Shown here: positions 34,258 through 48,017 of the stretch, piece by piece
Layout of the letters: every line of letters starts with the position of its first letter
Numbering within the stretch: the first letter of the stretch is position 1
Assembly (NCBI GenBank): GCA_038093515.1
Contig: JBBPSI010000062.1
Location: 62,001-126,000 of the forward strand
DNA: 64,000 bases
Direction: 5' to 3'
Source of the DNA: Butyriboletus loyo
Lineage: Eukaryota; Basidiomycota; Agaricomycetes; Boletales; Boletaceae
The notes under the pieces: model-generated
What the model was told of the DNA's origin: nothing
The model's database searches: none
The model's input: only the letters and a program-made list of their open reading frames with translations
Translations under genes and position numbers: made by a program

Positions 34258-37200
34258 TCAGTGATCGTCAATCAATTCATGCACGGTCGAGTCCTGTAGG
34301 TCTGCTAGGTTATCTTGCTCTCCCTGCTAGGGAATCCTACGTCAGGGCGAAGTGAAACGAAGAAAAAAGGAACTCACACTCGGCAGTGATACGCTGCGGA
34401 CCTCGTTCTTTCCACGGGTGAACATACTGAGTAATCTTGGTCGACTCTGTTGACGCTTTCTACTCGGCTCTCCTTGTTCAGGTGGATCTGGCTCTGTGAT
34501 TTCTGGTTCATCCACAAGCGTCGTCCCGGTCAAGCTGTTGTTGCCAAGAGCAAGGGCACTAGGAGCGCCCCCACTTGAAGACGATCTTCGTGATGCATGG
34601 TCCCGAATCGTAGCATCGACAACGTTCTTCTTCGCTCGAAGGGTAAACTTCTTGGATGAGGGGTGGGAGTCGTTCTGCGAAACGTTTCTGGATGGAATTA
34701 GCTTCGTCTTCGAAAAGAGTTCACGGGCGACTGGGAGGACTGGGACGAGTGGTTGGTGGAAGGCCATACGGACCCAGCCTCTCCAGGTGAGATCGCTAGG
34801 TAAGAATTGATCGACCAGTTCTTCAAACTACGGCGCATGGATAAGCAATCATGGAAGATAGAGATAGAGAGAGACACATACACTCCAAGTCTGGTTGCGG
34901 AACTCCAATGTATGGGTACGAATCCGTGCATCGCGGCACTCGAAGGACTCCGCCTTCATTATACTCAGCAAGAGTTCGATACTGGTTGAAAAGTTGAGCC
35001 AGAGCAAATCAAAATCACCAACGTCGTTACTGACCTCGAGATTTTCACTAGAATGAAAGTATTCTGAGAAGAACGTGTTTTCATTTCCACAGCATCATCC
35101 TTTCCAGATCGTTCTTCTCGATTGACCTTCCTAATACTCCGGGAATCCTCGTTGACGTTCAAATCCGGTGTGGCAGGTCGGCCAAAGGAGGTTTCGACAG
35201 GTGTTTTGGTGGATTCAGCAGCCGCGCTACGTAAATCGGTGAATGATCGAGAGGATCCCAGCTTTCTCAGACTTGGCGCAAGCCTGCTTGAATCCAATGA
35301 TCTACGCGGGTTTTGTAACAACAGGGTCGACTCCAAGGAAGATCTAGGGGGAGGCTGTTCCAAAGGACGATACGATTCAGGTAAATCACGATCCGCATCC
35401 GCCTGACTCCTTCCCCGTCGAGCGGGCCAGACATATTCCATGATACGCTGGCCAAGGAAAGCATCGAGCTGTAAACGAATGGGATGAAAGTCAAGTTGGA
35501 ATTTCTCATAAATTGTAATCCCGCCGACAGGCGCAAGCACCGTCCAATCGGCGTCAAGGAAAAGATCTCTCTGCCCATACAATTAGAATCATTCAAATTG
35601 CTCAAGAATGAAAAGTACCTTGTAAAGTGGGTGATTAGAAGGTTCTTCGTATTTTGAGACAATTTCTGTCCAAACTGCATTCGGAGACCCATCGAATGCC
35701 TGCAGGTTACCAACCGTCAAGCGATTGGCAGTGGAACTATCCTGTTTGCTCAGCCACGAAAAGTCTATATTGCGCACGGCAAGTTTAGCGAGCAGGTCCC
35801 GATTATCGTCCAGCATCCTCCAGGAAATTTCTGACGAGGAAGCATGTAGAAGAAGAGCGGATTTATGGTCCGAACGCCCGTCGGTCCTGCTCTGAACCAA
35901 CCGGATCGCGTCAAAAATTAGGTTAAGCTCTTCCACTAGTAGGAAGATGTGAGCTTTGAGCTTGAGGATCTGCAACTTTGTTTGGGCATGGTTATTATCC
36001 CGCATTTGACGACTGACATCATTATGTGTCTCGAGCACGGTCCTGAGGCGACTCTGAAGGTCGGAGACGACGCTGGCAGCAGACCTTAAATCCGTGAAGT
36101 CATATGCAAAAAGCAGCGTTTCCAACTTTTCCAGCCGTGCTTTATGCGCGACGTCTGAAAAAAGGACCAGATGCGTGATGATGTTGGAAATAAACTGGAA
36201 GTGTCGATCGTTTGCCGATACCGTAAAGCGAGGAACATGAACTTGCACTAAGTCCTGGTTTCCGAAACGTCAGAAGTATGTACCAGAACTGTGTTGAACA
36301 CTCAACAGTGTCGTTTTGCAGATGTGCCTGCCTTCCTCTGCGCGTATGTTCCGACCTTGAATAAACGGCGGAAGTTACATTATTGCGAAGTCTGAGTCGA
36401 TTAAACCGATCGTATAGGCAATTGGCGTTAGTTTGGGGAACGATGCGGTCGAAGGAGTCGCTCTCGCAACGATAATCAAGTAACACTTCCAGAGGAACTG
36501 AACCGCTGTCGTATGGATCGGAATCGGTCGGGCAGAAGGTCTGAAGACCATCTAGTGACATGTAGTTCCTTTTCGGACACTGGGAATCAGCCAAGCCTTC
36601 TTCGAACGAAAAGTGTGTACCTGTGCATAATATGGCCACTGATAGGATCTTCTAAATTGGATGCATCCATTATTTTGAATACTTGCAGCTTTGCTTGTAT
36701 TGCAGCAAGGATCACAACCGATTCCGTATCAACGTTGGGCGAGTGGTCAGTGCTCCGCAAAATGATTTGAGGCTTCAACAAGAGGCAGAAATGCCTCTTC
36801 CGAAGAACAACGCCTTCTTCCCATCCTTCTAAAGGCTTGACGTCGGCTGGATCAGAGGCAACGTCTGTTTGAATGTCCAGTGACGTGGTACCTCGTCCTC
36901 CGGCTAACATTCTGCGCAAGGCGGAGGCAGCCGCTTGTGCGGCACCACCAGAAGCCTTGGATTTCTCGGTACTCTGACCAGCTACCTGACGAATCATGGC
37001 TTCGGCCTGGTCTCTGATAAATTTGACCGCACTATCAAGCGTGGTCAGTACAGAGAAGATACTAAGCTGCAGTCACCTACCGAGTCGCCATATGGTACTC
37101 ATACCCACGACGGGCTTTGGAGCAATTATAGTACCGCATCAAAACCTATTGAGATGATAAGGTCTCGCATCCCTGGACAAGGACAAAACTTACATCGCGG

Positions 37201-40200
37201 ACAGCATTGCACATGAAAAGGTTTGGGGAATGAACCTGATAGACATTCTCAAAATCGGCCCACTCATTAGCGGAGACCATTTCAGCCGGCATATAATAGC
37301 TCTCGACATTACTCTTGCGTGCACCCTCCGGGCATTGGTCTACTGCTTTTAGATGGTTAATATAGTCTCGGAGAAGGGTGACCATTTTAGCTAAGGGATA
37401 TTGCCTCTAAAACATGAATCAATAACACGTTTTATACCTTCCATGATCGAAGCGCACCTCTACAGGTTGGACTGCTTTTACTTCCTCTTCGGCCATATGT
37501 TGCACTGTTACGATTCGCTGTTCCGCAAGAGAAATCTCTACTTGTGGGACAGCTACGAAATAAAATAAAATAAGACTTGCGTTCATACAGAAATGTGACG
37601 GATATTCCTTACAGGGTTCACTCCCAATCAAACATGTATGAGTATCCTCATCGCCAAATTTACTGTTTTCCGCTTGAATCTCGGTAACATGCGAGTTCTT
37701 CTTGAGGTATGTCAACTTGGGACAGGAAAGTACAGGGAACAACTGGATTTCTGGAAGATTGTGCGCAGGTGACCAATCCGTTTCGACGAAGTCATCACTA
37801 TTGAGCCACGACGGAGGAATCCCCGAACTTGAGGAGGCTTGGTTCTTATTGCTGTTGTCGGGGTTGGCGGACAGAGGCACTGATTTTTTAAGAGGTTCTG
37901 GGAAAACGGCCAACATGGCACGAAGGTCCACGTTCTTGAGGACAACCTCAGCAGCGTAGAATGGTTTATGTCGCACAACCTGAATGCTGTCGGGAACTTT
38001 TCCTGGCGCGATCGTTTCCTGGTCCCTTTGGTGCATGTCGGCTTGGAAGTGGCTGACTTTGGCCTTCAAGCCTACGATGGCTGTGGTCCCATCTTCCCAT
38101 GACTCTCTGCTGTCATCGATGTACGCATGCGTTATGAACAAGTCTGGTACTGAAATTCGATATTTGAGCGTTGCGAGGTGGCGTGAAAACTTTGGCGACA
38201 GTGTCTTCCGGGGATAAAGTGAACCATGTCTGATTGGTAAGGATAGCCCGTTGTCAAACAGTCCCCACCATGACCAGAAGCTGGCAAACGCCTTCGGAGT
38301 GAGGTGAAAGCTACTGGGTTGGGGATTGGAGTTGGCTGATCCTTGTCGAAGAGCTGACGTTATTGAGATCGAAAGGTGGATGAAGTTTGACCGGAAACCG
38401 CGATAAGAATCATGATCAACCTGCGCTCGTTTGAGACCAGTTTGTAAGAATTATAGAAGGAAACTCACCTGGGGCTCTGAAGGGTCTATTTTCATCAACT
38501 GTACAGTGTGGTGTGGCCGGAAATAGAAAAATCGACAGTCGCGGTCAAAGGGAGAGCCTGTGCACTTCCTACATTCTAGCCTACTGCACGTGCGCTCGAA
38601 CATAGCCCCTACGCCAAAGCGAACGCCAGAGCACAGGTTAGCGCACATCTTAACCCAATCATTCCTTGCAGCAGTGTGCCCCCGTGCGTGAATGCCGCCA
38701 GGGCCAGTCACGGAGTCGAACCTAATAAAGGTGTAACTTATATCAGACAAATGACAATATTGACACACCTTGGTATAAATATGGACATAGAGTCACTGGT
38801 AACCTGCACGAGCTCCCGATCCTTGTCTCCAGAACCAATATTGATCTGCGGTTCACCTTGCCAACAAAGAGCAAAACCGGCACCATCATTATCCAAGATA
38901 TACGGATCGCGATTGCCTAATAAGGTATAAACACTTGCGAGCAAATATTTCGACTGCTCCTACCTTTGATGTACAAGCAGACTTCTTCCTTGAACGAAAT
39001 CTCGACTGTCCAGTGGAAAACCAACCTCAACTGGGAACTCGTAAGTCAAGCCAATCTATGAAAAGGGATATTCTTACCTTGTCCCAAAACCCTAGATGTG
39101 GGGATGGATCTTGGGTTTCAGGAGTCAAGCTATCTAGAACCCTAACAACCTCTTGAATCGCCGGGCTGTAGCTAACACCCCAGGCGAATGCAGTTGTCTG
39201 ATCCGTCAGGACTGAGACAAGTGGCCGAGCGTATGTCTTCACCGGCATGAGGGTCTTTGGGACGCGAACTACGAGAGGGTGATTGCGCGCGAAATCATCT
39301 TCGAGACCACCCACAGGGCAAAGAATCCAATCAACCGACTGACGAGGACCCATTTCCTCGGCGATAACAAGGTTAGAATCAAAAACAAGTGAGGGAGATC
39401 CGTCATCGCTAGATCTCGAAGGAATATAAAGCAGCGGTAAAGGGTAGTCACGGAGTGAAATCTGAAGGGCCGTAAGGGAGATATTGAGGTGCATGGGGAC
39501 AAGCAAAGAGCAGCATGTTTCGTGGAAAAGTCCACTCCCTTGTTCGTGCAGGAAGGAGGCCAAGTGTTCAGGAGGAAAGGTAGGTCGTTGGAGGTGTAGA
39601 TGAAAGCCTGATAGAATAATGCGAAGCAGTGGGGGAATGCGCAAGGTTTTTGCAGGCTTAACGAGATCCGGAGCTTTCGTCGGACGCTTTAGTGGTATTG
39701 CGCCATGAAGTTCGCGATGAACTAATTCTTCTTGACTCACTCGTTCTCGACTGTGTTGGCGATGCCTGGTCGTCCAATCTAGACTGTGCGCGAGATTCAA
39801 ACGTTGACGGGCATCTTGGATGGAGACTGAATGCTCTCTGCCGAACTGATAGTCTGTGGTCACGACTGAGGTGCCCGCAGCTGCTAGGTTCCCCGACATG
39901 ACCGCCGTCGCCTTTGTGTCGAAAGCCTCTTCCCGGTGAAGCCTGGTTTTCGCTGCGGCGAGGCCAATCCTGAAATTAAATCCCAACTGACTTTCGAAAG
40001 AGTCATCTGCAGCCTCAAAGCAAAACATTCGACAACTGAAGGTAATATCGGGCACAAGTTTCGCGGACTCGGCCACTGGGGCGGGGATGGGAGAGAATTT
40101 GGCGTTTTGGACTACGTGGACTAGATGTTTGATTGCCTTGATGGTGACAACCGCAGCAAGCTGAAGTTCAGCGAAAACGTAGCCAGAGGGGATGCGGATC

Positions 40201-43200
40201 CGTAAGCTGTCGCTGTCGACTAGAATTGGACCCCTCAAGGACGGAGCAAGCGACAAAGTGCATCTGTGTAAGCGGCCAAGTTCCTCCCAAGTTCCTCCTG
40301 GTACTGGTAATTCGAGGACCGGCTGTCGTTGATTGACTCGGACCCATACAAGCAACGAGTTGATAGAACAGCGAGCATCATGAGGAGTGAGCATCACATT
40401 GAGATAATTAACCCGTGCGACCGCAGTTTCGTCCATGAACCGTAAACGCAATCGAATAGCTTTAATTGTGCCGTGCACATTCAGTATAGTGGGCACCGTA
40501 GAATGCGGCGGACATTCTAACACCTTCAATGAGGTTGCACACTGCTGGAGGGTTTGAACCGTCCGTAGTGCAAGGAGAGTTGAATATATTAGACCAAGCT
40601 CAAAGTGTGCCAGTGCGTCGTCCACACTGAATGCCGTATCACATGCAGCTCCCGCGGAATTCATGGGGGTTTTCGGAGTGAATTTGACGTCCACGTTAAT
40701 ACTTTTGATTGAGAGGAGCTGTTTAGTATCCAGGAGGGGGCTGTCTCTCTCTATGATATATGGGTCATCCATCGAGAATTCATCCGCAGCCGCAGCGCGC
40801 ACAGTCGTGTCCCAAAGCACGAGTTTTCCGATCATCATATATGTGCCAGAAGTCTCGGAAATTCTCTCTAGGAGGGCTGCATCGCCCAGATAATCGACCG
40901 GCAGGGATAATTTTGCTCTGGTTTGGGAGTATGCCTCAGAAGGTGGGAGAGCGTGCCTCTGCTCCGTGTTCAGAGAACAATATCGCAGTGAAAAACCTGT
41001 GCTGAATGCGATCCCGCGCGTCATGTCCTTGTCTGCATCGGGGTTGATGTCAGAGCCTGTAACGAACAGCACGAATCGCGCGACAGAAAACGAGAGAGCA
41101 TAACCCATGGATGGTATTGAGGGGCGAGAGGGTCTTGCCTGGGGGGAAGGCCAACGCGCGGAAATCAGTGACAGCAGTACACTCAGAATTCTGAGTCTTT
41201 GAGGGTGCCATAACTCCACCATCCCAGCCTCCGTGCAGCAACGAAGATCGACGAATATGGTGTGAGTGTTCAATGTGGCGCACACAAATTGATCGTCATC
41301 ATTTGCCTTTCCGAGTCCCGTCAACGTTCCATTGGCTTCCACAGCCTCCATAGAGTATAAGGTTTCATTGCTCGTGCATTCTGAACCCCATCTAGACATA
41401 CGTCGGGTAGCGATGTTTGGGGAATGGGTGCGTAGCCGCAAGAAGAGTGGATACAAGAAGAAGGTGAAGGGACAAGTCATGTGGAATGGGAGGTCCCCGT
41501 CAAGTGGGAGAGGCTGAGTCGAAGTCGCTCCTATACGCAAGTTGGAGGAGGAAGTAAAGACCATCCCTTCAGTTTCTAATTCCACCGAGAATGGGGCCTC
41601 GACTCCAGAAACATCGGCACATATAATGCGTGCAGAAACGCATCCTACCCTCACATTCACGGCAATCCAGGGAACCGGCGAGACGACAGTTGGCAAAAGG
41701 GTTGCCGACTCCCCGCGTGGCACGTTCTCGGGAGAGCTAAGCTCCGAGATTAGATCGAACAACAAGTCATGCCGGTCTGCGAATGACAAAGAAGCGATCT
41801 GAACCCCAAGGAACATGGACGGTAGCTGAGCATCACAAAAAGGAGAAGGATCGGCGGACAGCATTGACGGCCAACCTGATAGCGTAGCGTCGACTGAGGC
41901 GGAGCCGACAGATAAAATGGGAGGGTTGGATTGGCCCACCCTACCCGGCCTATGTAACGAAACGCCCTGGAGTTCAAGGCAAAACAAGAACGCCCGCGAT
42001 ATGGTCGACAATTCCTTTCCTAGCCAAGCACAATGGGCGGGGTTCGCCGTTGCGTTGTTGGGTTCGCAAGAGCAGGACCCTGCCTTAAAGATAACATTGA
42101 ACTTGTGGCGACCAATTTTCTGCGCTATTGAAATGGAATCCATATCAAGGCGAGCAAACGCGACAAGTTCCAGAAGCTTGAGCATCAACCATTTAATACA
42201 TGCACTGAGATGAATACTGCAGTATGCACCTTCATATTTTGCTTCCTCCGCTTTGCCACGACTTGAACACGAAAGTCTGAAGCTATAGAAGACTTGGCAG
42301 TGTCAGCTGGTTACCAATGAGTTCCACACGAGTACTCACCGTACTGAAGGGACTCTTTAACCACGGAGAGGCAGTTAAACTGAGAGAGCTAGGAGGCGGA
42401 ACGGGAATGTTCTCGGTCGCGATCTTGAAGTACGATAGCCAACACTGAAGATTGTCGGCATCCACATGAATGGCTCCAACCTTGACTTGATTGTGAACGC
42501 TGCATGGCTCAATGGTACCATCTCTTGGGCTAAAGCGGGCCGAGCCACTGACAAGGAACGACCCGGGCAAACGCAGTATCGTCCCGCTTTCGGATATGCC
42601 TGAGATTTCGGGTCAGCACCACCAGGACAAACCCTCTATTTAACATACCCAATCGCACCAGACCATCCGGTGGGATGAAACCGTGAACATGTCGTACTAC
42701 GAGATCATACGAGATGGAACCCGTCATTCGTCCGAATGTATCGTTCCAGGTGCGGGTCCAAGCACGTTGGAACCCGTTGGAAAGACGTGACTTCCAAGCG
42801 CCCATTGCAAGGGCTCGAGCGCTCAACGCATGGTTACTGGAAGGAACATAGTCTCCGATCGGGTGAAACTGAGGGCACTGAACGAAGGAAACATGACCCT
42901 TGAGCGCAACGTTCTGTAAAATGAATTGGACTTGAGGGGAGCCAACGTATGAGACAACCGCTCGGTCAATATCTACTTGGATTGTCTCCATAAGCCTTGG
43001 GATGAAACGAATGACTTGCTGGAGCATTGCAGTTACAACGAAGCGAATGACCGGCCGAACCACAGGATCAAATATGAGGTACAAGCTTGATATCACGAAC
43101 CATAAGTAGAGGGCCAGAGGAGATGGTGAAAGGTCCGCGAGCGTGAGTCCGCGTCTATGGGACGGGCGCGGCGGGGGCGGACGAGGGGACGGGGGATGTT

Positions 43201-43555
43201 CGATCTCTAATTTAAAGCCTTCAATCCTGAAGGATAGTCTTCTGGGCCCATCATCTGCGGAAGAACGGTAGGAATATACGAAACGATCGATTCGCCAGGT
43301 CCGGTTGCCTTTGCGAAAGTATAAACCGCGAATGGAACGCAAGCTGACGCTGCGGACTCGAATATGGCTGGAGCAGCGCATAAGGACGTAAGGCGCGAGG
43401 TAAACACGAGTGATGTATGAGAATAAAAGCATGCCGAGGGGCCAAGAGGCAAGTAAGATCCAGGAGGACGTGCTTGTGGGCCATTCGAGCAACAACAGGA
43501 AGCCAAAAGCAAGACAGGCTATAAGGAACCGCGAATAGAATTGAACGGATGGCAT
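34258..43555 (-). CDS. FMP27: Giant bridge-like lipid-transfer protein (FMP27/Hobbit/BLTP2 family)
   Basis: Predicted 2,819 aa in 18 exons: 43555-42649, 42599-42340, 42292-42230, 42176-39078, 39030-38964, 38916-38769, 38721-38469, 38420-37613, 37552-37438, 37404-37194, 37145-37081, 37031-36621, 36568-36307, 36254-35619, 35570-35035, 34981-34882, 34827-34378 and 34326-34258. These proteins form a hydrophobic groove that channels lipids at ER-plasma membrane contacts. An N-terminal membrane anchor (two hydrophobic segments within residues 10-60) starts the chain; the GFWDK motif (near 1439-1443) is followed by RLVFHWTVEISFKEEVCLYI; the FMP27 C-terminal domain includes LDADWTVLAPVGGITIYEKF, RRIMEYVWP-like RIMEYVWPARR and FEELVDQFLPSDLTWRGW. 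Exon 4 alone is 3.1 kb. Intron 42339-42293 has an alternative donor/acceptor pair that would delete a few residues. Confidence 0.93.
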
Positions 43556-43750
43556 TGTTAGTAAAGCGCGTGGTGGGCGAGGAATAATGTAAAGAAAGGA
43601 GCGTTGAAGGGCGGGGTGCAACGTCAGCTCGGTCCGGGGAGCTTGCAACACACGTGATCATCCAAATAGAGACACGTAGTGCAATGTAGCATATCATAGT
43701 TTTACATAGCACACAGCGTCATATCGTTCCCATAGAGTAAAGTTGCAGGC

Positions 43751-44500
43751 TCAAAACACCATCTGATGAGGATACTGGCCCTTCGTAAGACCGAAACTGG
43801 CTTTCAGGTACTTGACCAAGTTCTCCTGCTTCTGAACAGCCGCAATGACAACCTTGTCAACCCCCTTTTGGTCAGTTGACTTGGCTTCCGGGAAAGGCTC
43901 TTTTGGTTTGGGCTTGCCCTCCTCGAAGAATTCAGCCTCTGCAGAAGATGCACCCTTCGCGACACCCTTGGAAAAGTATGCGTCGTTGATCTTGGGGTCG
44001 ACCTACCACGACGATCAGATCAACATCTCGATGCGTTGTAGCACGACACCCACCTCGAAGCCTTCAAGGTCGACCTTCGTTGATGTAGCAATGGCATATG
44101 CTTGGTTCACCCTCCGTAGGGGGACACCGTTGATCTTGTAGGGACCCGTCACCAACAACAACCCGCTCTCCAGCTGCTTCAAGAACACTACTCTCTTCCC
44201 CCTGAAACGGCCAGCAAGCATGATGAGGACGGATCCTGGAACGATGGATGAGCGGAGCTTGGTAGGTTTGGGCGATTTGCGGCTTTTCTTTGGTTGACGA
44301 ACGTCGTCTGCGGGATAATAGCGGGGTGCCTTCGACGTGGGCACGAGACGGATGCTGCCGTTCTTCTCGCCGCCAACCTGGACCTCTCTGGTCGCGGGAG
44401 CTTCTGGCTCGGAATTTTTGAGGCCCTTCAAACCACGGCGAGCAACGGCCTGGGGGCGCCGTGCGGGGATGCCTGGTGCGAGTTGTTTTGTGCGGGCCAT
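43751..44500 (-). CDS. RPL6: 60S ribosomal protein L6 (eL6)
   Basis: Predicted 232 aa; exons 44500-44054 and 44002-43751. Core eL6 motifs: [60 protein letters not shown] and DPKINDAYF. The basic N-terminal tail and the ending [20 protein letters not shown] fit the family. It is a large-subunit rRNA-binding protein. A divergent 350-nt spacer separates it from the pyrimidine nucleotidase gene. Confidence 0.97.
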
Positions 44501-44850
44501 CTGAAGACGCGGGTGTCAGTACAAGCAACCTCGATACATCTAAAGTGCCGACGAGACATCCAACGAAAATGATCCTTCCACCAAATGAAGGTGGTGCACG
44601 AGTATGTCGGCTTGGATCTGTCTCACTGGACTGAACGAAATCGTACTCACTGGTCGTTAGTCTTGAGGATTTCTGTTGTCGAGGACGTCGATCGCCACGG
44701 TGAGGGTATACACCAATGGATGGTACGTCGGAGTTTCATCTGTGGGAACTATATTCCAAATACATCCCCCACTGACCCTAATTACACCGAGCTGCGACTC
44801 GCCAGCAGTAGGCCCCGATATACCGCCTCAACGATACCCACTCCATAATC
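44501..44850. promoter_or_regulatory. Divergent RPL6 / nucleotidase promoter
   Basis: 350 nt between divergent start codons. A donor-acceptor pair for an RPL6 leader intron could not be fixed. No ORF with similarity. Confidence 0.45.
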
Positions 44851-45867
44851 ATGTCTGTCAACGGAGCTTTTCAAGGTATGAAAAGTTTGGCGCTGCTCAT
44901 ATATCTCGCCCTCAACTCACTGAAAGATCCTCGCATGGTCATCTGGTTTGACATCGACAACACCCTCTATTCTGCTCGTACCAAGATATCGCATGTGATG
45001 GGCGAACGGATCCATGGTATGTTTCTCCCATAATAGATACAAGATGTTCTTGAAGGTATTTTCTGCAGCATACTTCGTCTCCCTGGGCCTCGATGAAGAC
45101 GAAGCGTCGGAATTGCATCACCAGTACTACAAGCAGTATGGACTTGCTCTACGCGGCCTCGCGCAGCACCACGATATAGGTAATTGCATCGAGTAGTAGC
45201 ACCTAACTTCTCATGATAGATGTTCTGCTGCTCAGATCCCCTTGATTTTGACCAAAAATGTGATGGCACTCTCCCTTTGGAGGAATATATCAAACCGGAC
45301 CCAAAGTTAAGGAAACTGTTTGAAGACCTAGATAGGACAAAGGTACGCGTTTGGGCCCTGACCAATGCATACAAACACGTATGTCCTGCAAACTGAGGGT
45401 TGGAACGAGTCATAACAAATATACCAGCATGCCAATCGGGTGCTCAAGATCTTGAATGTCCAAGATCAAATAGAAGGACTTGTTTACTGTGACTACGAGA
45501 AACCACACTTTACTTGTAAGCCAGAACCAGAATATTTTCACAACGTAAGGATGGATCCACCCCAATTTTTCCTTGACGTCGAAACTGACCCATTGTTCTA
45601 CTTCGATAGGCAATGAGGATCGCTGACATTTCTGATCCTGCAAAATGCTTATTCGTAGACGACAGTAAACTGAATGTGATCGCTGCAAAAAAGCTGGGGT
45701 GGGCCCGATGCGCACACTTCCACGAAACGGGATTGGACGTCGTGGAAGGCGGGAAGAGTAAGACATTAGGAGTCGACAGTGACTCAGCTGCAGGCATGGA
45801 AGGGATCGCAGTGATCAGTGATATAGAGGAGCTTAGAATGATATGGCCCGATGTTTTTTCTAGTTGA
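44851..45867 (+). CDS. SDT1: Pyrimidine 5'-nucleotidase, HAD superfamily (Sdt1/Phm8-like)
   Basis: Predicted 247 aa; exons 44851-44875, 44927-45016, 45069-45179, 45236-45378, 45428-45544 and 45610-45867. It dephosphorylates UMP/CMP and related nucleotides (Phm8 also lysophosphatidate). HAD motif I VIWFDIDNTLYS holds the nucleophile (Asp17) and Asp19; motif II ALTNA; motif III Lys in CKPEPEYF; motif IV FVDDSKLN. Exon 1 is 25 nt; reading straight on from the ATG would also be open but inserts a non-conserved hydrophobic stretch, so splicing to DPRMVIW is preferred. It is convergent with the PHAF1-like gene (59 nt). Confidence 0.93.
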
Positions 45868-45926
45868 TAGTACGTCGATGTAAATATACAGATGTAGCCA
45901 TGTACAGGAAGACACGTAAATCACCG

Positions 45927-47434
45927 TCAAAATAACATAACGGCCACAACTTGAGATGCTTCATTCACCTCCAATATCACCCCGTCGTAACCGTACAGTC
46001 CTGGGTGAATGTATGAACAAGCTCTTGATAACAAGTTACTGATCTTACTTGAAGTGGCACTCGGCAGCGTAATGTTGTCCTCGTATTCAGTGCGATCGTG
46101 CACCATAGATGGTGGAGGATCCCTCGGACTGAGAAAGTGACTGATCGCTTCAAACTGTGGTACTTAATACGTTGGAAATGAAGAGAGACCCGGTGCCTCA
46201 CTTTGTCTGTGAAGCGCATCCTTGGAGGTGAATCTGGGGCAATTGAATCGCATTCTGAGCAGATGTAGGACATCACTGACCATCTTCGTCATCCTCTGGT
46301 TTTCCCTCTAGCTCCCATGGACAGCGTTTGTATTGTTGGAATAACGGGGAACCTGGCTTAGAACGACCCACTTAACTTGAGTAAACAAAAACGCAAGTCC
46401 GTTGCTCACCACGTTGGAGTGTAGCACGATCTTGCGTACCAAATGAGTTTGACCGGAAATTAAGAAGTCGACACCATGACTAAAATAATTATAAAAGTCT
46501 GATAACCGTTACAAGAGACCTTCCATTGAAAATGCATGACTTACAATCTGTGCTCTGGCTCTCGTCTTCAAGTTGTGGGTTGGGTGAATGGATTGCCATT
46601 CGCTCGTCATCTTTATAATATATTCTCGATGGTGTTCCCAGATCAATATTGAGATCCTGTGCGGTTGTTTCACCCAAGCAGATGCGGAGAGAGAAGGTAG
46701 AGGGGCCAGAAGGGCCATAGAAGTGAAGGACAACCCCATTGTTAATCTGTAAATGCGTGATAGAAAGGAAAGGACATGCAGACGTGATTCACTTCTACCT
46801 TGACAATAGCTCGCGAGATGTCTCCATACATGACTGGACAAAGAGTAACCTCGTCAAGAGGATCACGCCCCCCATCTTGTACATCCTTCTGCGTGACAAT
46901 GATACGCTTGACCTCTTTCGATCTATTATCTGCGATTGCATGGGACGAGCTGCCTTTGAGGCCATCGTTGATAGCATCATCATCGAAACTAAACCAAACA
47001 CCTGGATATCTCAGCTCGTCTCCTGGATACGTTGGGCCAAAGATTCGGCTAATTTGAATCTTGACCAACGGCTCCTCGCCGGAACATAGGACGGAATCTT
47101 TGTAACGTAGCGCTACTGAGGGATGAGGATCCCTTGGTTTTCTTAAGCAAATTGTGTGGAGTCGCTGATGATAAGCGGAGAAGAGCAGTTCGAAGTACGG
47201 ACGCAGATGGAGTATTATTGGGGCTGTGGACGCGTTCTCTGGGTCGAATTTGACCTCAACCTGAGGGAACAGATGCTGGAGCGTTCGCAGGGTGGAAATG
47301 ACTGACCAGAGAGATGAACCTGGGGGTGTTCCTCAGGTGGAACTGCAAGCTTGGCAGTAACACAACCACGGACCTAGTTCAAACATCCCTATGCCTGATC
47401 CCGGTCTTATGTCGAGGTCCAAAGTCGAGAACAT
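45927..47434 (-). CDS. PHAF1/UPF0183-family protein
   Basis: Predicted 386 aa; exons 47434-47374, 47319-46799, 46746-46545, 46498-46410, 46356-46281, 46233-46202, 46154-46049 and 46000-45927. It matches the UPF0183 family (human PHAF1, which with BCAS3 binds the phagophore). Landmarks: LDLDIRPG, HLRPYFELLFSAYHQRLHTI, PSRIYYKDDERMAIHSP, DYFYNYFSHGVDFLI, ISHFLSPRDPP and the end GYDGVILEVNEASQVVAVML. One exon is only 32 nt. Autophagy involvement is inferred from animal homologues. Confidence 0.87.
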
Positions 47435-48017
47435 GGTCAATCGACTTACCCGCTGACTAGCGAGTCTTGTCCTAAATCAGTGCCCTTTCGCGTCTCGAGT
47501 CATGTGACTGCATACGCGTCGCGACTCTGCTCCAGCTGAAGCAAGTTGCTCGCCGACCATCGCCTCGCACACTCAGCACTCCACCATCGCTACGGTAACC
47601 GCGCTGTCCACATGCGTCCGCACCCACAGTGTCACAGAAACGATTTGCTGAACCAAGCGCAGATTCGGATGGGCCGCTGAAAAAGGCTCGCAAAGAGATC
47701 GTGTACCCACTGCCCGGGGCGTTGAGTAGCATGTGTGAACTATCGAGGGGCATAGCGAGCACTAGATGGCGCTTGTCCCAGCGTCACGTTCGCCGCCATG
47801 GCCGCGATTCGCCCATGTCACGTAGTTCGAACTGTTTCCACCTTTTTTTTTCGTCGACTTGTAGCTTTGATTTTACATCGAATACATATATGCTCCGACA
47901 TAGTCAACTTTTGCCAGTGTTTGCCGTGCTGGAGTTGCTACGCGTTGTATGTACTTGCGTGAATTGCCCAAGTTTCGGACGTCGTGAGGCTTGTCATCCT
48001 CCGCCACGCTCGACAAT
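47435..48017. other. Divergent region PHAF1-like / DPB2 with an unexplained coding-like patch
   Basis: 583 nt. Around 47625-47760 the + strand reads KRFAEPSADSDGPLKKARKE followed by IVYPLPGAL, which looks like real protein, preceded by a donor/acceptor-like pair (ACG|GTAACC ... CCCACAG). No start codon joins it in frame. The minus strand is also open here. It may be a small unannotated gene, a lost exon or chance. Confidence 0.3.

Noticed and set aside
43251..43712. 153-codon alternative minus-strand ORF
   Set aside because: Shadow frame of the FMP27 first exon, which carries the membrane anchor.
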